Notes: a model not told the origin generated them from the letters alone. A stretch of 64,000 bases of DNA from Methylobacterium sp. GXS13 (GCF_001455965.1 NZ_LKKO01000027.1:1-64000), one strand, 5' to 3'. Counted from the first letter of the stretch, positions 18,078-26,784 are shown. Numbers and translations are program-made.

Positions 18078-18953
18078 TCATGACAGGCGGCTCCCCCACT
18101 GACCTGACCGGTATTTTTTTGGACCGAGCCAAATGACAGGCTCCTGCATGGTCGCGGCCATGGGTAGCCGGAAGGCCAGCCCCGGGTAGCTGACGGGGGC
18201 GGGGGGCCGATAGCCCAGCGACGAATGCGGTCGGACGCAATTGTACCTGGTTTGCCATAGACCGATCACGGTCTGCGCCTCCTTCAGCGAGCAGAAGATC
18301 TCCTGGCGTAGGCACTCGTCGCGCAGCTTGCCGTTGAAGCTCTCGCAGTTACCATTCTCCCACGGCGATCCGGGAGCGATGTACTGGATCTGCGAGCCGG
18401 CTTTGGTGGCCCATTTGCGCAACGCCTTCGAGATCATTTCCGGGCCCTTGTCGCAGCGGATGTTCTCCGGGATGCCGTGCAGGCACATGGCGTCGGCCAG
18501 CGCCTCGATCACGCCCACGCTGTTGATGCGTCGCGCCACCCTCAGCGTCGGGTAAGCTCGGCTATGATCGTCGATCAGCGTCAGGACCCGAAGCGAGCAT
18601 CCGTCGCAGCTCCGAGCCTGGATGAAATCGAAGCTCCAGATGTGGTTGCGATGGAGCGGGCGCAGCCGCACGCAGGATCCATCGTTCAGCCATAGGCTTC
18701 TGCGCGGTCGGTACTTCTGCGGGACCTCGAGCCCCTCACGACGCCAGATCCGCTGGCCCGGATCCTTGCCCACCTGCCACCCCGCTGCCTGCAGCAGCGC
18801 GCGCGGTGATGCGGCGGTAGCCGTAGCGTCCGTACTCGGACGCCAGGGCGATGATGGCACGGGTCAGCGCATCCTCGTCGGCCGGCAACGTGGAAACGTA
18901 GCGCTGCGTACCCCGATGCTGGCCGACGATCCGCTCAGGGGCTACGAGTTTCC
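18078..18953 (-). pseudogene. IS3-family transposase OrfB, deletion and frameshift
   Basis: The start is readable in the frame minus-one to orfA as KLVAPERIVGQHRGTQRYVS, but about 20 residues usual between APER and GQHR-TQR are missing. The frame continues EDALTRAIIALASEYGRYGY to about 18815, where extra bases in a GCGCGC run shift it. From ALLQAAGWQVGKD the rve integrase core is intact: WSFDFIQARSCDG with the first Asp, LTLIDDHSRAY, IRCDKGPEMIS with the second Asp, and ENGNCESFNGKLRDECL with the Glu, then RPHSSLGYRPPAP. Two separate lesions make OrfB inactive. Confidence 0.85.
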
Positions 18954-19223
18954 CGAGGCGACGTCCGCCAGCACCTGCTTTTCCAAAGACAGATCCGCCA
19001 CCAGGCGGCGAAGCAGAGCGTTATCACGCTCCAGATCCTTCATCTTCCTAGCCTGATCGACCTTCAGACCGCCATACTCCTTACGCCAGCGGTAAGAGTT
19101 CTGTTCAGAGACATCTACCCCCTTACAGGCGACGGCGATACTCTTGCCTTGTGCCATCTGTACCTCAATCTGGCGCAGCATCAGCACGACCTGCTCTGCG
19201 CTCGGCCTCTGTCCTCGCTTCAT
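18942..19223 (-). CDS. IS3-family transposase OrfA
   Basis: The 93-residue protein (MKRGQRPSAEQVVLMLRQIE) is a typical OrfA of the IS407/IS3 group. It has an N-terminal HTH (GKSIAVACKGVDVSEQNSYRW) and a C-terminal leucine-zipper part (RDNALLRRLVADLSLEKQVL) ending DVASGNS. OrfA binds the IS ends and normally fuses with OrfB by minus-one frameshifting near its stop. The gene itself is complete, but its partner is not. Confidence 0.85.
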   Translation of the reverse strand: MKRGQRPSAEQVVLMLRQIEVQMAQGKSIAVACKGVDVSEQNSYRWRKEYGGLKVDQARKMKDLERDNALLRRLVADLSLEKQVLADVASGNS

Positions 19224-19389
19224 CCCCAGCTCCTCCGGTCCAAACTGATCCTCTCAATCAGTCCGGTCCAAAGCCAGCCGGTCAGGTCACACCAACCATC
19301 AAATCTGAGCCACCCGCCCCCGCGCTTGCACCCACGCCCCGGATCGCCGACAGCTTCGGCTCTCGCAACGGAACCGGGGATCACCCGCG

Positions 19390-20238
19390 TTGAACGTCCT
19401 GTCGATCCAGTCCCACGTCGCCTACGGCCATGTCGGCAATGCGTCGGCGGTGTTCCCAATGCAGCGGCTCGGGGTCGAGGTCTGGCCAGTCCACACAGTG
19501 CAGTTCTCCAACCACACCGGCTACGGGGCGTGGCGCGGCCCGGTCTTCGAAGCGGCGATGATCCGCGAGGTGGTGCGGGGCATCGGTGAGCGTGGGGTGT
19601 TTCCCGCATGCGACGCGGTACTGTCGGGCTATATGGGCTCGGCCGAGATCGGGACAGCGATCCTGGACGCGGTGGCCTCCGTGCGGGCAGCCAACCCCCA
19701 GGCTCTCTATTGCTGCGATCCGGTGATCGGCGACGTCGCGGAGGGCGTCTACGTGCGTCCGGGGATCGAGGCGTTTTTACGCGAGCAGGCCGTGCCGGCA
19801 GCCGACATCCTCACCCCCAACCAGTTCGAGCTCGATCGGCTCACCGGCCTGCCAAGCCGCACCCGGACCGAGGCCGGGGCGGCGATCGCGGCGCTTCAGG
19901 CCCGGGGGCCCCGGGTGGTGCTGGTCACCTCGACGCTCTGCGCGGACACGCCGGCCGACCGCATCGACCTGGGGGGGGGGGCGGGGGGGCAACTGTTCCG
20001 GGTCCGCACCCCGCGGCTTGCCATCGCGGTTAACGGTGCGGGCGACTGCATCGCGGCCATGTTCCTGGTTCACTACGCCCGTACCGGTTCGGCCGCCGCA
20101 GCGCTGGGCGCCGCCGCCGCCTCGGTCTACGGCCTCTTGAAGCGCACCGCAGCGGCCGGCTCCCGGGAGATCCTCACCGTGGCCGCGCAGGACGAGTATG
20201 TGAACCCAAGTGAGACGTTTGCGGTGGAGGCGGTATGA
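19390..20238 (+). CDS. pdxY: Pyridoxal kinase
   Basis: The 282-residue enzyme of the ribokinase/PfkB fold phosphorylates pyridoxal, feeding PLP salvage in the cytosol. It starts with TTG at 19390 ([20 protein letters not shown], the family's N-terminal signature). [29 protein letters not shown] and [15 protein letters not shown] are typical, and the anion-hole motif is [11 protein letters not shown] near residue 218 with the catalytic Asp. At 19971-19989 an 11-G run, a C and a 7-G run encode DLGGGAGG in a loop, an unusual slippage-prone tract. The IS3 element ends about 130 bases upstream. Confidence 0.92.
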   Translation: MNVLSIQSHVAYGHVGNASAVFPMQRLGVEVWPVHTVQFSNHTGYGAWRGPVFEAAMIREVVRGIGERGVFPACDAVLSGYMGSAEIGTAILDAVASVRAANPQALYCCDPVIGDVAEGVYVRPGIEAFLREQAVPAADILTPNQFELDRLTGLPSRTRTEAGAAIAALQARGPRVVLVTSTLCADTPADRIDLGGGAGGQLFRVRTPRLAIAVNGAGDCIAAMFLVHYARTGSAAAALGAAAASVYGLLKRTAAAGSREILTVAAQDEYVNPSETFAVEAV

Positions 20239-20265
20239 GGGGCCAAGATCAAGCGCGCCGCTCCT

Positions 20266-20745
20266 TCAATCCCCCGCCCGCACGATCGTCGGCTCGTGGG
20301 TCACGGCAAAATTCACCGATCGGGCGATGAAGCACATCGCATGCGCCCGGTGGTGCAGCGCCCGGGCCTCGGCGGCGTCCGACTCGGCGGTGATCGTCAC
20401 GCGGGGGCGCAGGGTGACGGCGGTGAACTGGCCGGCACCGTCGGCCTCCTCGGTCATGCGGCCCTCGGCGGTATCCGTGTAGGACGTCACCACGATCCCG
20501 GCCTGGGCGCAGAGGCCGAGATACCAGAGCTTGTGGCAAGCGCAGAGCGAGGCGACCAGCAGGTCTTCAGGGTTCCACCGGGCCGGGTCGCCTCGAAAGG
20601 CTGGGTCCGCCGAACCCGGGATCGGGGGCTTGCCCGGGGCCTCCGCCGCGAAGGCCCGGTCGTAGCCACGATAGGTCTGGGTGCCGGTGCCCCGGTTGCC
20701 GGTCCAGGTCACCGTGACCGGGTAACTGTGCTCTGTCTCGGACAT
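20266..20745 (-). CDS. OsmC-family peroxiredoxin-like protein
   Basis: The 159-residue protein has the OsmC/Ohr fold, which reduces organic or fatty hydroperoxides. The two redox cysteines are in LVASLCACHKLWYL (about residue 68) and in HAMCFIARSVNF near the C-terminus. The N-terminal part (YPVTVTWTGNRGTGTQTYRG) fits the YhfA/OsmC subgroup, not Ohr. An extra Cys sits next to the peroxidatic one (CAC). It faces pdxY convergently with a 27-base gap and is divergent from phzF-like 20900. Confidence 0.85.
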   Translation of the reverse strand: MSETEHSYPVTVTWTGNRGTGTQTYRGYDRAFAAEAPGKPPIPGSADPAFRGDPARWNPEDLLVASLCACHKLWYLGLCAQAGIVVTSYTDTAEGRMTEEADGAGQFTAVTLRPRVTITAESDAAEARALHHRAHAMCFIARSVNFAVTHEPTIVRAGD

Positions 20746-20899
20746 GACGCCCTTCCGGCTGGACCGTCTGGGAAGCGGTGCCGCACTCGGCTAGGCTTCC
20801 CAGACCGCGCCGCTCGTATCGCGTCGCGCGGCCGCATAGCTTAGCAAAGCGGGCCGCCGCCGCCAGCCAGCCGCGGGCGCCGCCTGGAGTAAAGATACG

Positions 20900-21784
20900 A
20901 TGGCACGCCGCTTCGTCACCCTCGACGTGTTCACCGAGCAAAAGCTCGCCGGCAACCCGCTGGCCGTGGTGCTCGACTCCGAGGGGCTCGACACGGCCGC
21001 GATGCAGGCCATCGCCGGGGAGTTCAACCTGTCCGAGACGGTGTTCGTGCTGCCGCCGAGCGAGGCCCGCCACCGGGCGCGGCTGCGGATTTTTACGCCG
21101 CTGCACGAGTTGCCGTTTGCCGGCCATCCCACCGTGGGCGCGGCCGTGCTGCTGGCGCTGGAGGGGCCGTCGCAGGGGGATGCCCGGGCCTTCGGCCTGG
21201 AGGAGCGGATCGGGATCGTGCCCTGCGTGGTCGAGCCGTTTGCCGACGGCAGCGGCGGGCGGGCGCGGTTCAAGCTGCCGGCCCTGCCGGAATTCCTGGG
21301 GGAGGGGCCGGATCCGGCGGTGCTGGCGCCGCTCCTCGGGCTGGCGCCCGGCGATATCGGCACCGGCCGTCACGTCCCGAGCCGCCACGGGGTCGGGCCG
21401 AGCTTCACCTGCGTGCCCATCGCCACGGTGGCGGCGCTCGACGCCGCAAAACCCGCCCAGGGGCCCGAGGCCGCCGACGGGCTCTATCTCTACGCCTCCG
21501 ATCCCGAGGGTAAAGGCCAGAGCTGGCGCGTGCGGATGTTCGCGCCCCATCTCGGCGTCGCGGAGGACCCGGCCACCGGCTCGGCGGCCGCCGCCTTCGC
21601 GGGGGTGCTGATGCAGTTCGAGACCCTGGGGGCGGGCACCCACGACGTGGCGATCCGCCAGGGCGAGGCCATGGGCCGGCCGAGCGACATCGCGCTCCAG
21701 CTTACGATCGCGGCCGGCGCCCTGCGCTCGGTGGAGATCGGCGGCGCGGCCGTGATCGTGTCGGACGGACGTTTACGTGTCTGA
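20900..21784 (+). CDS. PhzF-family isomerase
   Basis: The 294-residue protein has the duplicated diaminopimelate-epimerase-like fold of PhzF/YddE proteins. The N-terminal FVTLDVFTEQKLAGNPLAVV and the motif FNLSETVFVLPP hold the conserved catalytic Glu (about residue 45). ELPFAGHPTVGAAVLL is the conserved GHPT loop, and the second half has AEDPATGSAAAAFAGVL. Members outside phenazine clusters have mostly unknown substrates. It overlaps the next gene by eight bases, indicating co-transcription with the Nudix protein. Confidence 0.88.
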   Translation: MARRFVTLDVFTEQKLAGNPLAVVLDSEGLDTAAMQAIAGEFNLSETVFVLPPSEARHRARLRIFTPLHELPFAGHPTVGAAVLLALEGPSQGDARAFGLEERIGIVPCVVEPFADGSGGRARFKLPALPEFLGEGPDPAVLAPLLGLAPGDIGTGRHVPSRHGVGPSFTCVPIATVAALDAAKPAQGPEAADGLYLYASDPEGKGQSWRVRMFAPHLGVAEDPATGSAAAAFAGVLMQFETLGAGTHDVAIRQGEAMGRPSDIALQLTIAAGALRSVEIGGAAVIVSDGRLRV

Positions 21785-22481
21785 CGGCTTCCGGATCACC
21801 CGGCTCGCCGGCGTCATGGCCCGGCTCGTCGCCCACGACTGGCCGTTTCCCCGGGACGACGCGGACGCCATCGCCGCCCATTGGCAGGCGCGGCTCGCCC
21901 GCAGCCCCGGGATGTTCGACGGCACCGTGCTGCTCGGCAGCGCCTGCGCGGTCGCGGCCGGGATCGCCCGGGTCGATCTGTTCGCGGCAACCTATTCGAG
22001 CTTCATCGCCTACCGGGACCGGGGGCGGGAGGAGGGCGGGGTGGTCAACGCCTTCGCGTCGATCGTGCCCTGGAGCGCCGACGGCGCCGTCCTGCTGGGC
22101 GCGATGGGCGCCCACACGGCCAATGCCGGCCAGCTCTACTTCCCCTGCGGCACCCCGGACCTCGACGACGTGTGCGGCGCCACCGTCGACCTCGCCGGCA
22201 GCGCCGCCCGGGAGCTCGCCGAGGAGACCGGCCTCGTCCTGCCGGAGGATGCGGCGACCGGCTGGGTGATGCTCGAAGGGGAGGGGCAGCTCGCCTTCCT
22301 GCGGCCGGTGCGGTTCCCGGAGCCGGCGGAGGCCCTGTGCGCGCGCATCGAGGCGCATCGCCGCCAGGAGGCCGAGCCGGAACTCGCCGGGATCCATCTG
22401 GCCCGGGCCGCGGACGGCCCCGAGGCGGCCCGGATGCCGGGCTTCGTGCGGGCCTATCTGGCGGATGCGTTCGGGGCGTAG
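21777..22481 (+). CDS. Nudix hydrolase-like protein
   Basis: The 234-residue protein starts at GTG 21777 inside the end of phzF. A Nudix box is present near residue 125-150 as G-T-P-D-L-D-D ... SAARELAEETGLVL, matching the REUXEEXGU core with a less canonical upstream part. The N-terminal 110 residues (MARLVAHDWPFPRDDADAIA; AATYSSFIAYRDRG) are as in the large Nudix-like proteins found next to PhzF in this group. It probably cleaves a nucleoside diphosphate-linked compound; the substrate is unknown. Confidence 0.7.
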   Translation: MSDGFRITRLAGVMARLVAHDWPFPRDDADAIAAHWQARLARSPGMFDGTVLLGSACAVAAGIARVDLFAATYSSFIAYRDRGREEGGVVNAFASIVPWSADGAVLLGAMGAHTANAGQLYFPCGTPDLDDVCGATVDLAGSAARELAEETGLVLPEDAATGWVMLEGEGQLAFLRPVRFPEPAEALCARIEAHRRQEAEPELAGIHLARAADGPEAARMPGFVRAYLADAFGA

Positions 22482-22524
22482 CCTGTCGAAGGCCGGCTGC
22501 GACGAAGCCCGGGCCCCATCGGTC

Positions 22525-22752
22525 TCACCGCACCGCGGGCGTCAGGCCCCCCGGCATCGGGACCGCCGGCCCCGGGGACGCCTTGCCGCCGATGGCGGCG
22601 TGCTGGGCGCAGCCGGTGTCGCAGAAGGCCCGCAGGGTGCGCCGGTCCAGGCCGACATCGCACAGCACATCGTCGTCGAGCGCCGAGAGGAGACGGTAAT
22701 TCCGCGCCGCCGACCGTCGAGCCTGGATGGATTTCAGGATCGCCACAATCAT
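22525..22752 (-). CDS. DUF1127 small protein
   Basis: The 75-residue protein has the Arg-rich YjiS-like DUF1127 motif: RRSAARNYRLLSALDDDVLC followed by DVGLDRRTLRAFC. Short DUF1127 proteins in alphaproteobacteria have been linked to RNA turnover and phosphate or carbon metabolism. The Pro-rich tail after residue 50 is not conserved. It lies downstream of the LuxR-type gene on the same strand with an 83-base gap. Confidence 0.75.
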   Translation of the reverse strand: MIVAILKSIQARRSAARNYRLLSALDDDVLCDVGLDRRTLRAFCDTGCAQHAAIGGKASPGPAVPMPGGLTPAVR

Positions 22753-22835
22753 ATCTCGCTCTCCGACCCGGCGAATACGGATTTCGCGTCGCGCATCGAC
22801 ACGGTGGAGCGTGGCTCTGTTTCAAACGTCCCGCA

Positions 22836-23513
22836 TCACGCATTTGAACGAGGGCGGGATGGGAGGTCGACCGGTCCCGCACAGATGGGGTCGGCGGCCG
22901 GGATCGGCAGCGGGCAGAGCAGCAGGAGGCGCATCAGCTCGGCCTGCCGGCGGGTGCCGGTCTTCTCGAACAGGCGGCGCAGATGCGCGCGGGCGGTATG
23001 CAGGGTGACCCGGCGCCGGGCCGCGCTCGCCGCGAGGTCGTGCCCGGCCAGGATGTCAGTGGCGATCGCCGCCTCGGCGGGGGTGAAGCCGAACTGGTCC
23101 TGCAGCACGGCCGGGTCCGGCAGCGGCGCGGCGTCGGGATCGACGACGCGCAGGAGCACGGCGTTGCCGGGGATCGCGCAGGCGGCGATCAGGAGGGTGC
23201 CGGTCTCGCCCGCGAGCCGGACGGAGCAGCCGGCGCCGATGGCGCAGCGGGCGATGAGCCGGCCGATCGCCGCGCCGTGCTCGGGCGATCCGCTGCACAG
23301 GCATCCGTTCCGGAGGCGCAGCAGACCCCGGCGGATCAGGGCCTGGGCGGCACGGTTCAGGAAAAGCGTGCGTCCGGAGCGGTCGATGATCGCCACCCCC
23401 TCCTCGAAATGCTCGATCAGACGGTGCAGCGCGGTCTCTACCGGGACCGGGTCAAGTCGTGGGGCGCCGGACCCGCAGGCCGGGCGCGCGTCTCGGTCCA
23501 AAATCGCAATCAC
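22836..23513 (-). CDS. LuxR-type regulator with PAS-like sensor
   Basis: The 225-residue protein has a PAS-like N-terminal domain (ALHRLIEHFEEGVAIIDRSG, then RTLFLNRAAQALI). The C-terminal GerE/LuxR HTH spans about residues 142-205 (FGFTPAEAAIATDILAGHDL; RRVTLHTARAHLRRLFEKTG). LuxR proteins of this layout bind DNA through the HTH and sense with the PAS. A minus-strand sequence 40 bases upstream (23553-23580) is identical in boxes and spacing to one before the ECF sigma gene at 24905, so this regulator is a probable member of that sigma regulon. Confidence 0.82.
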   Translation of the reverse strand: MIAILDRDARPACGSGAPRLDPVPVETALHRLIEHFEEGVAIIDRSGRTLFLNRAAQALIRRGLLRLRNGCLCSGSPEHGAAIGRLIARCAIGAGCSVRLAGETGTLLIAACAIPGNAVLLRVVDPDAAPLPDPAVLQDQFGFTPAEAAIATDILAGHDLAASAARRRVTLHTARAHLRRLFEKTGTRRQAELMRLLLLCPLPIPAADPICAGPVDLPSRPRSNA

Positions 23514-23552
23514 GCGCGGCCCTCGTCGGATCGATGCGGATGACGGGATGCA

Positions 23553-23580
23553 GAACCCGGGTCCCCGCGCAGTTATTCCC
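23553..23580 (-). promoter_or_regulatory. Putative ECF sigma promoter before the LuxR-type gene
   Basis: On the minus strand the sequence is GGGAATAAC-N14-GGTTC (first box 23580-23572, second 23557-23553), 40 bases before the start at 23513. The same boxes and spacing occur at 25006-24979 before the ECF gene itself. GGGAATA-like -35 boxes are characteristic of several ECF groups. Confidence 0.65.
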
Positions 23581-23598
23581 GGGCCGGGCGCGAAATCG

Positions 23599-24366
23599 TC
23601 AGCGTGGCCGGGCGGTCCGGGCGCGGTACAGCTCGACGAAGCCGCGCAGGTCCCGGGCGTTGAGGTCCGACACCGCCCAGTAGGTGAGGTCGCCCGCCTC
23701 CCAGCGCTCGAGGAACGTCCCGTCCCGGCGGGCCTCGCCGGCCTGCGCGCCGCCGGTCGCCGGGACCACCGTGACGCTGATTACGTGCCGGTCGTGGCGG
23801 TAGACCAGGGTCGGCACCGGCTGGCCGTCGACGATGTCGATCCGGCCGCCGACCAGGGGGTAGCCCCGGTCGGACAGGTCGGGGGCGTCGGGCGCGATGG
23901 TGGTGCGGCCGTTGAACCAGGGCTTGACCACGTGCCCGTCGGCGGAGGCGATGTCGAAGGGCTGCGGCGCGGCCAGGCCCCGCAGATGGCCGGCCAGCAC
24001 GGCCTCGCCCACCGGGGACGGGGCCTCGGCGGTTCCGAGGGGAACGATCCCGCCGAGCGACGCGCCGATGGCGATCCCGGCCACCAGCGTCGCGGCCAGT
24101 GCCGGCCGGGCGCCGAGCCGGGAGCGGCGGGGCTCCGGGTCGGCGAACCCGATCTGCCGGACGATCCGCCCCCGCAAGGTCTCGGGGGCCGGCACCTCCG
24201 CGAGGGTCGCGCGCACGGCGCCCGAGAGGCCGCGCAGGCGCGCGGCCCGCGCGCGCAGGTCCGGCTCGGCCGCGAGGCGGCACTCCATGGCCAGCACTTC
24301 GCCGGGCGACAATTCACCGTCGGCGTAGGCGCTCAGCAGCAGGAGGGTTTCGTCGTCGCCGGTCAT
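23599..24366 (-). CDS. Membrane anti-sigma factor
   Basis: The 255-residue protein overlaps the ECF sigma gene by ATGA (24363-24366). Residues 1-60 form a zinc-less anti-sigma domain (LLLLSAYADGELSPGEVLAM, then AAEPDLRARAARL). One membrane segment follows near residues 88-110 (PALAATLVAGIAIGASLGGI). The C-terminal 140 residues are periplasmic (PWFNGRTTIAPDAPDLSDRG; YRHDRHVISVTVVPATGG). The sequence fits cytoplasmic binding of the sigma factor with a periplasmic sensor. The zinc-binding HxxxCxxC is absent. The signal is unknown. Confidence 0.85.
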   Translation of the reverse strand: MTGDDETLLLLSAYADGELSPGEVLAMECRLAAEPDLRARAARLRGLSGAVRATLAEVPAPETLRGRIVRQIGFADPEPRRSRLGARPALAATLVAGIAIGASLGGIVPLGTAEAPSPVGEAVLAGHLRGLAAPQPFDIASADGHVVKPWFNGRTTIAPDAPDLSDRGYPLVGGRIDIVDGQPVPTLVYRHDRHVISVTVVPATGGAQAGEARRDGTFLERWEAGDLTYWAVSDLNARDLRGFVELYRARTARPR

Positions 24367-24905
24367 CGCCCGTCCTTCGCGAGCCGTTCGAGCAGGTGCT
24401 GGCGCGCCCGCGCCAGGCGCGACATCACGGTCCCGATCGGCACGCCCGTCACCTCGGCGATCTCCCGGTAGCCGAGGCCGTGATACTCGCGCAGGACCAG
24501 CGCCTCCCGGAACGGGACCGGCAGCGCCGCGCTCGCCCGGCCGAGCCGCCCGGCCTCGTCGCGGGCGATGAGCGTGGCCTCGGGGGTCTCCGGCGCCTCG
24601 GCGAGACCGCTACCGGCATCCAGGGCGGCCCGGGCCTCCGGGGCGAGGTCCTCGGCGAAGATCACCGCCCGGGGCCGGTGCCGCTGCAGCCAGGAATAGC
24701 CGGTGTTGCGGACGATGGTCAGGAACCACGCCCTCGCGTTCCCCTCCGCGAAGGTCTCGATCGCCCGGTAGGCGCGCAGACACGCCTCCTGCATCACGTC
24801 CTCGGCGTCGGTGGCGTTGCCGGTGAGCCAGTGCGCGAGCCGGTAGCCCTCATCGAGGCGGGGCAGGACCAATTGGCTGAAGCGCGCACGGGCGAGCGTC
24901 GTCAC
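24363..24905 (-). CDS. ECF-family RNA polymerase sigma factor
   Basis: The 180-residue protein has sigma region 2 at about residues 10-75 (AHWLTGNATDAEDVMQEACL with the D-A-E-D motif; FEGNARAWFLTIVRN-like stretch) and region 4 at about 125-175 (LPVPFREALVLREYHGLGYR; EVTGVPIGTVMSRLARARQH). It directs polymerase to a limited regulon and is held by the downstream anti-sigma factor. A candidate autoregulatory promoter lies at 24979-25006. There is no C-terminal extension. Confidence 0.92.
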   Translation of the reverse strand: MTTLARARFSQLVLPRLDEGYRLAHWLTGNATDAEDVMQEACLRAYRAIETFAEGNARAWFLTIVRNTGYSWLQRHRPRAVIFAEDLAPEARAALDAGSGLAEAPETPEATLIARDEAGRLGRASAALPVPFREALVLREYHGLGYREIAEVTGVPIGTVMSRLARARQHLLERLAKDGR

Positions 24906-24978
24906 GCGCCGCCGCCCCTCGGATCGCTCGCTCGCGCCGCCATCGGCCGCCCACCCCGAAGCTCCGCCCCCGGACTGA

Positions 24979-25006
24979 GAACCGTCGGGCCGCCCCGGTT
25001 ATTCCC
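24979..25006 (-). promoter_or_regulatory. Putative autoregulatory ECF promoter
   Basis: On the minus strand GGGAATAAC (25006-24998) is followed by 14 bases and GGTTC (24983-24979), 74 bases before the sigma start at 24905. The same two boxes at the same spacing occur before the LuxR-type gene at 23513, the kind of sharing expected when a sigma factor controls its own operon and a neighbour. Confidence 0.65.
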
Positions 25007-25082
25007 GGGGGCATGAGCATCATCCCGAACGGTGGTTGCCGGCTTTCAGATAACGATGATGCACAATCAGAGCTTCGAAAAA

Positions 25083-26033
25083 TCAGGCGTCGAGCCCCAG
25101 CATCAGCCCGAGATTCTGCACCGCCGCCCCGGAGGCGCCCTTGCCGAGATTGTCGAGGCGCGCCACCAGCACCGCCTGCCCGTGCTCGGACGAGCCGAAC
25201 ACCCGCAGCTCCAGCCGGTCGGTGTCGTTGAGATCCTCGGGCGTGATCTTCTCGCGGTGGGCGCCGGTCTCGGCGCCGGTCGTCACCTGGACCAGGGGCT
25301 GGCCGGCGTACCAGTCGCGCAGGGCCGCCTCCAGGTCGCCGGCCGCGGGCTTGCCCGGCAGCGCGTCGAGGTGGAGCGGGACGCTCACCAGCATGCCCTG
25401 ACGGAAATTGCCCACCGACGGCACGAAGATCGGCCGCCGGGTGAGCCCGCTGTACAGTTGGAGTTCCGGCACGTGCTTGTGGGCGAAGCCGAGGCCGTAG
25501 AGCAGGAACGGCGCCGCGCTGCCCCGCTCGTATTCCTCGATCATGCCCTTGCCGCCGCCGCTATAGCCGCTGACCGCGTTGACGCTGATGGGGAGATCCG
25601 CCGGGATCAGGCCGGCTTCGACCAGGGGGCGCAGGAGCGCGATGCCGCCGGTCGGGTAGCAGCCGGGATTGGCCACCCGCCGGGCGCCGGACACGGCTGC
25701 GCCCTGCTCCCGGGTCATCTCCGGGAAGCCATAGGTCCAGCCGGGGGCGACCCGGTGGGCGGTGCTGGCATCGAGGATGCGCGGGCCGCCGCCCGGCAGG
25801 CTGTCGGCGAGCGCCACCGTCTCCTTGGCGGCGTCGTCCGGAAGGCACAGGACGGCGAGGTCGACCTCGGCAAGCAGCGCGCGCTTGGCCGCCGGGTCCT
25901 TCCGGTGCTCGGCTGCGATGCTGCGCAGGGTGACGCGTCCGTCGCGCTCCAGGCGCTCGCGGATGCCGAGGCCGGTAGTGCCGGCCTCGCCGTCGATGAA
26001 CACGATGGGCCGTGTGGCTGCTTCGCTCGCCAT
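25083..26033 (-). CDS. argC: N-acetyl-gamma-glutamyl-phosphate reductase, type 2
   Basis: The 316-residue enzyme reduces N-acetyl-glutamyl phosphate with NADPH in arginine synthesis. It is the short type 2 form. [17 protein letters not shown] is the nucleotide-binding N-terminus, and [20 protein letters not shown] holds the catalytic Cys (about residue 122). [18 protein letters not shown] and the C-terminal [20 protein letters not shown] follow. It is monocistronic, upstream of the ECF promoter region, with about 180 bases between. Confidence 0.94.
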   Translation of the reverse strand: MASEAATRPIVFIDGEAGTTGLGIRERLERDGRVTLRSIAAEHRKDPAAKRALLAEVDLAVLCLPDDAAKETVALADSLPGGGPRILDASTAHRVAPGWTYGFPEMTREQGAAVSGARRVANPGCYPTGGIALLRPLVEAGLIPADLPISVNAVSGYSGGGKGMIEEYERGSAAPFLLYGLGFAHKHVPELQLYSGLTRRPIFVPSVGNFRQGMLVSVPLHLDALPGKPAAGDLEAALRDWYAGQPLVQVTTGAETGAHREKITPEDLNDTDRLELRVFGSSEHGQAVLVARLDNLGKGASGAAVQNLGLMLGLDA

Positions 26034-26111
26034 GATCCGTCTCGCAGGCCAGAATCACACCCGGCCGTTACGGTCCGGGGGTGAGGCCTGCGGACGCCCC
26101 TGTCAACGCCG

Positions 26112-26600
26112 TCAGGTCGGCAGGCGGCCGTCGGGCGAGTAGCGGTCGATCGCCGAGGGCAGCTCGCGAGACAGGCGGGCCAGCAGGGCGGCCCGGCTGA
26201 GCCCGGTCTGCTGGGTCAGGTGGTCGAGGGTCTCGGGCCCGATGGCGCGCTCGAGGTCGGTCTCGGGGATGGCGCGGTTGGTGCCGTGATTGATCCAAGA
26301 GGTCGCAGTCTCGCCGTGCCCGCCCTTGGTGAAGTGGTCGACCAACTCGCTGAGGCCGCTGGCGATCAGGCCGCCGACCCCCGCCGTCCCGGCACCGCCG
26401 AGCAAGCCGCCGAGGCGGGAAAAGGTATCGCTGCTGCCTGTCCCGCTCGTGTGGGCGGGATTCGGCACGGACGGGACGGGGGACGAGCTGGTCCCGTGTT
26501 CGTGGCCCTTCAACAGCTCGGCGAGCTTGTCGCGATTCTGGTAGCCGGCCACGGCCAGAAGGCCCAGCAGCGCGGTCATCGAGGGGTAACCCTTGCTCAT
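26112..26600 (-). CDS. YidB/DUF937-family protein
   Basis: The start at ATG 26600 (MSKGYPSMTALLGLLAVAGY) is preceded by AGAGGA; a longer frame to 26735 lacks a ribosome site. The 162-residue protein has a Gly-rich centre (RLGGLLGGAGTAGVGGLIAS) and the C-terminal DUF937 signature (SWINHGTNRAIPETDLERAI with LSRAALLARLSRELPSAID). This family is common in proteobacteria near stress and envelope genes; its function is unknown. It lies 80 bases from a 34-residue ORF on the same strand. Confidence 0.8.
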   Translation of the reverse strand: MSKGYPSMTALLGLLAVAGYQNRDKLAELLKGHEHGTSSSPVPSVPNPAHTSGTGSSDTFSRLGGLLGGAGTAGVGGLIASGLSELVDHFTKGGHGETATSWINHGTNRAIPETDLERAIGPETLDHLTQQTGLSRAALLARLSRELPSAIDRYSPDGRLPT

Positions 26601-26679
26601 GGCGTGTCCTCTCGGGTGTCCACCGAATTCGGTTCGCTGACGGGCCCCGGTCGGCGGATTCCGGGGCCCGCGAAGGGGC

Positions 26680-26784
26680 TCAGTGGGGGCGGCGCGACGG
26701 GGCGGCCGACCGGCCGGCGAAGCGGCGGCCGACATAGGCGATCAGCTTCGGCAGGACGAAGATGGTGAGGAGCTTGCGGATCAT
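26680..26784 (-). CDS. 34-residue membrane-tail microprotein
   Basis: This minus-strand frame starts at ATG 26784 after GGAGAACCCC, a clear ribosome site at good spacing. It encodes MIRKLLTIFVLPKLIAYVGR followed by RFAGRSAAPSRRPH and TGA. One short hydrophobic segment (about residues 4-18) is followed by an Arg-rich tail, which suggests an inner-membrane microprotein. It lies between DUF937 and the PhnA-like membrane gene on the same strand and is below usual ORF length cut-offs. Confidence 0.55.
   Translation of the reverse strand: MIRKLLTIFVLPKLIAYVGRRFAGRSAAPSRRPH

Larger units (their letters stand above)
18078..19258 (-). mobile_element. IS3-family (IS407-like) insertion sequence, damaged
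   Basis: The element consists of orfA (18942-19223) and a broken orfB on the minus strand. Ends are not precisely fixed: a TTTGGACCG-containing stretch near 18114-18129 recurs in inverted orientation near 19227-19250, suggesting terminal repeats of about 30 bases. The right end lies about 130 bases upstream of pdxY, so the insertion replaced or displaced that gene's promoter region. Confidence 0.6.
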
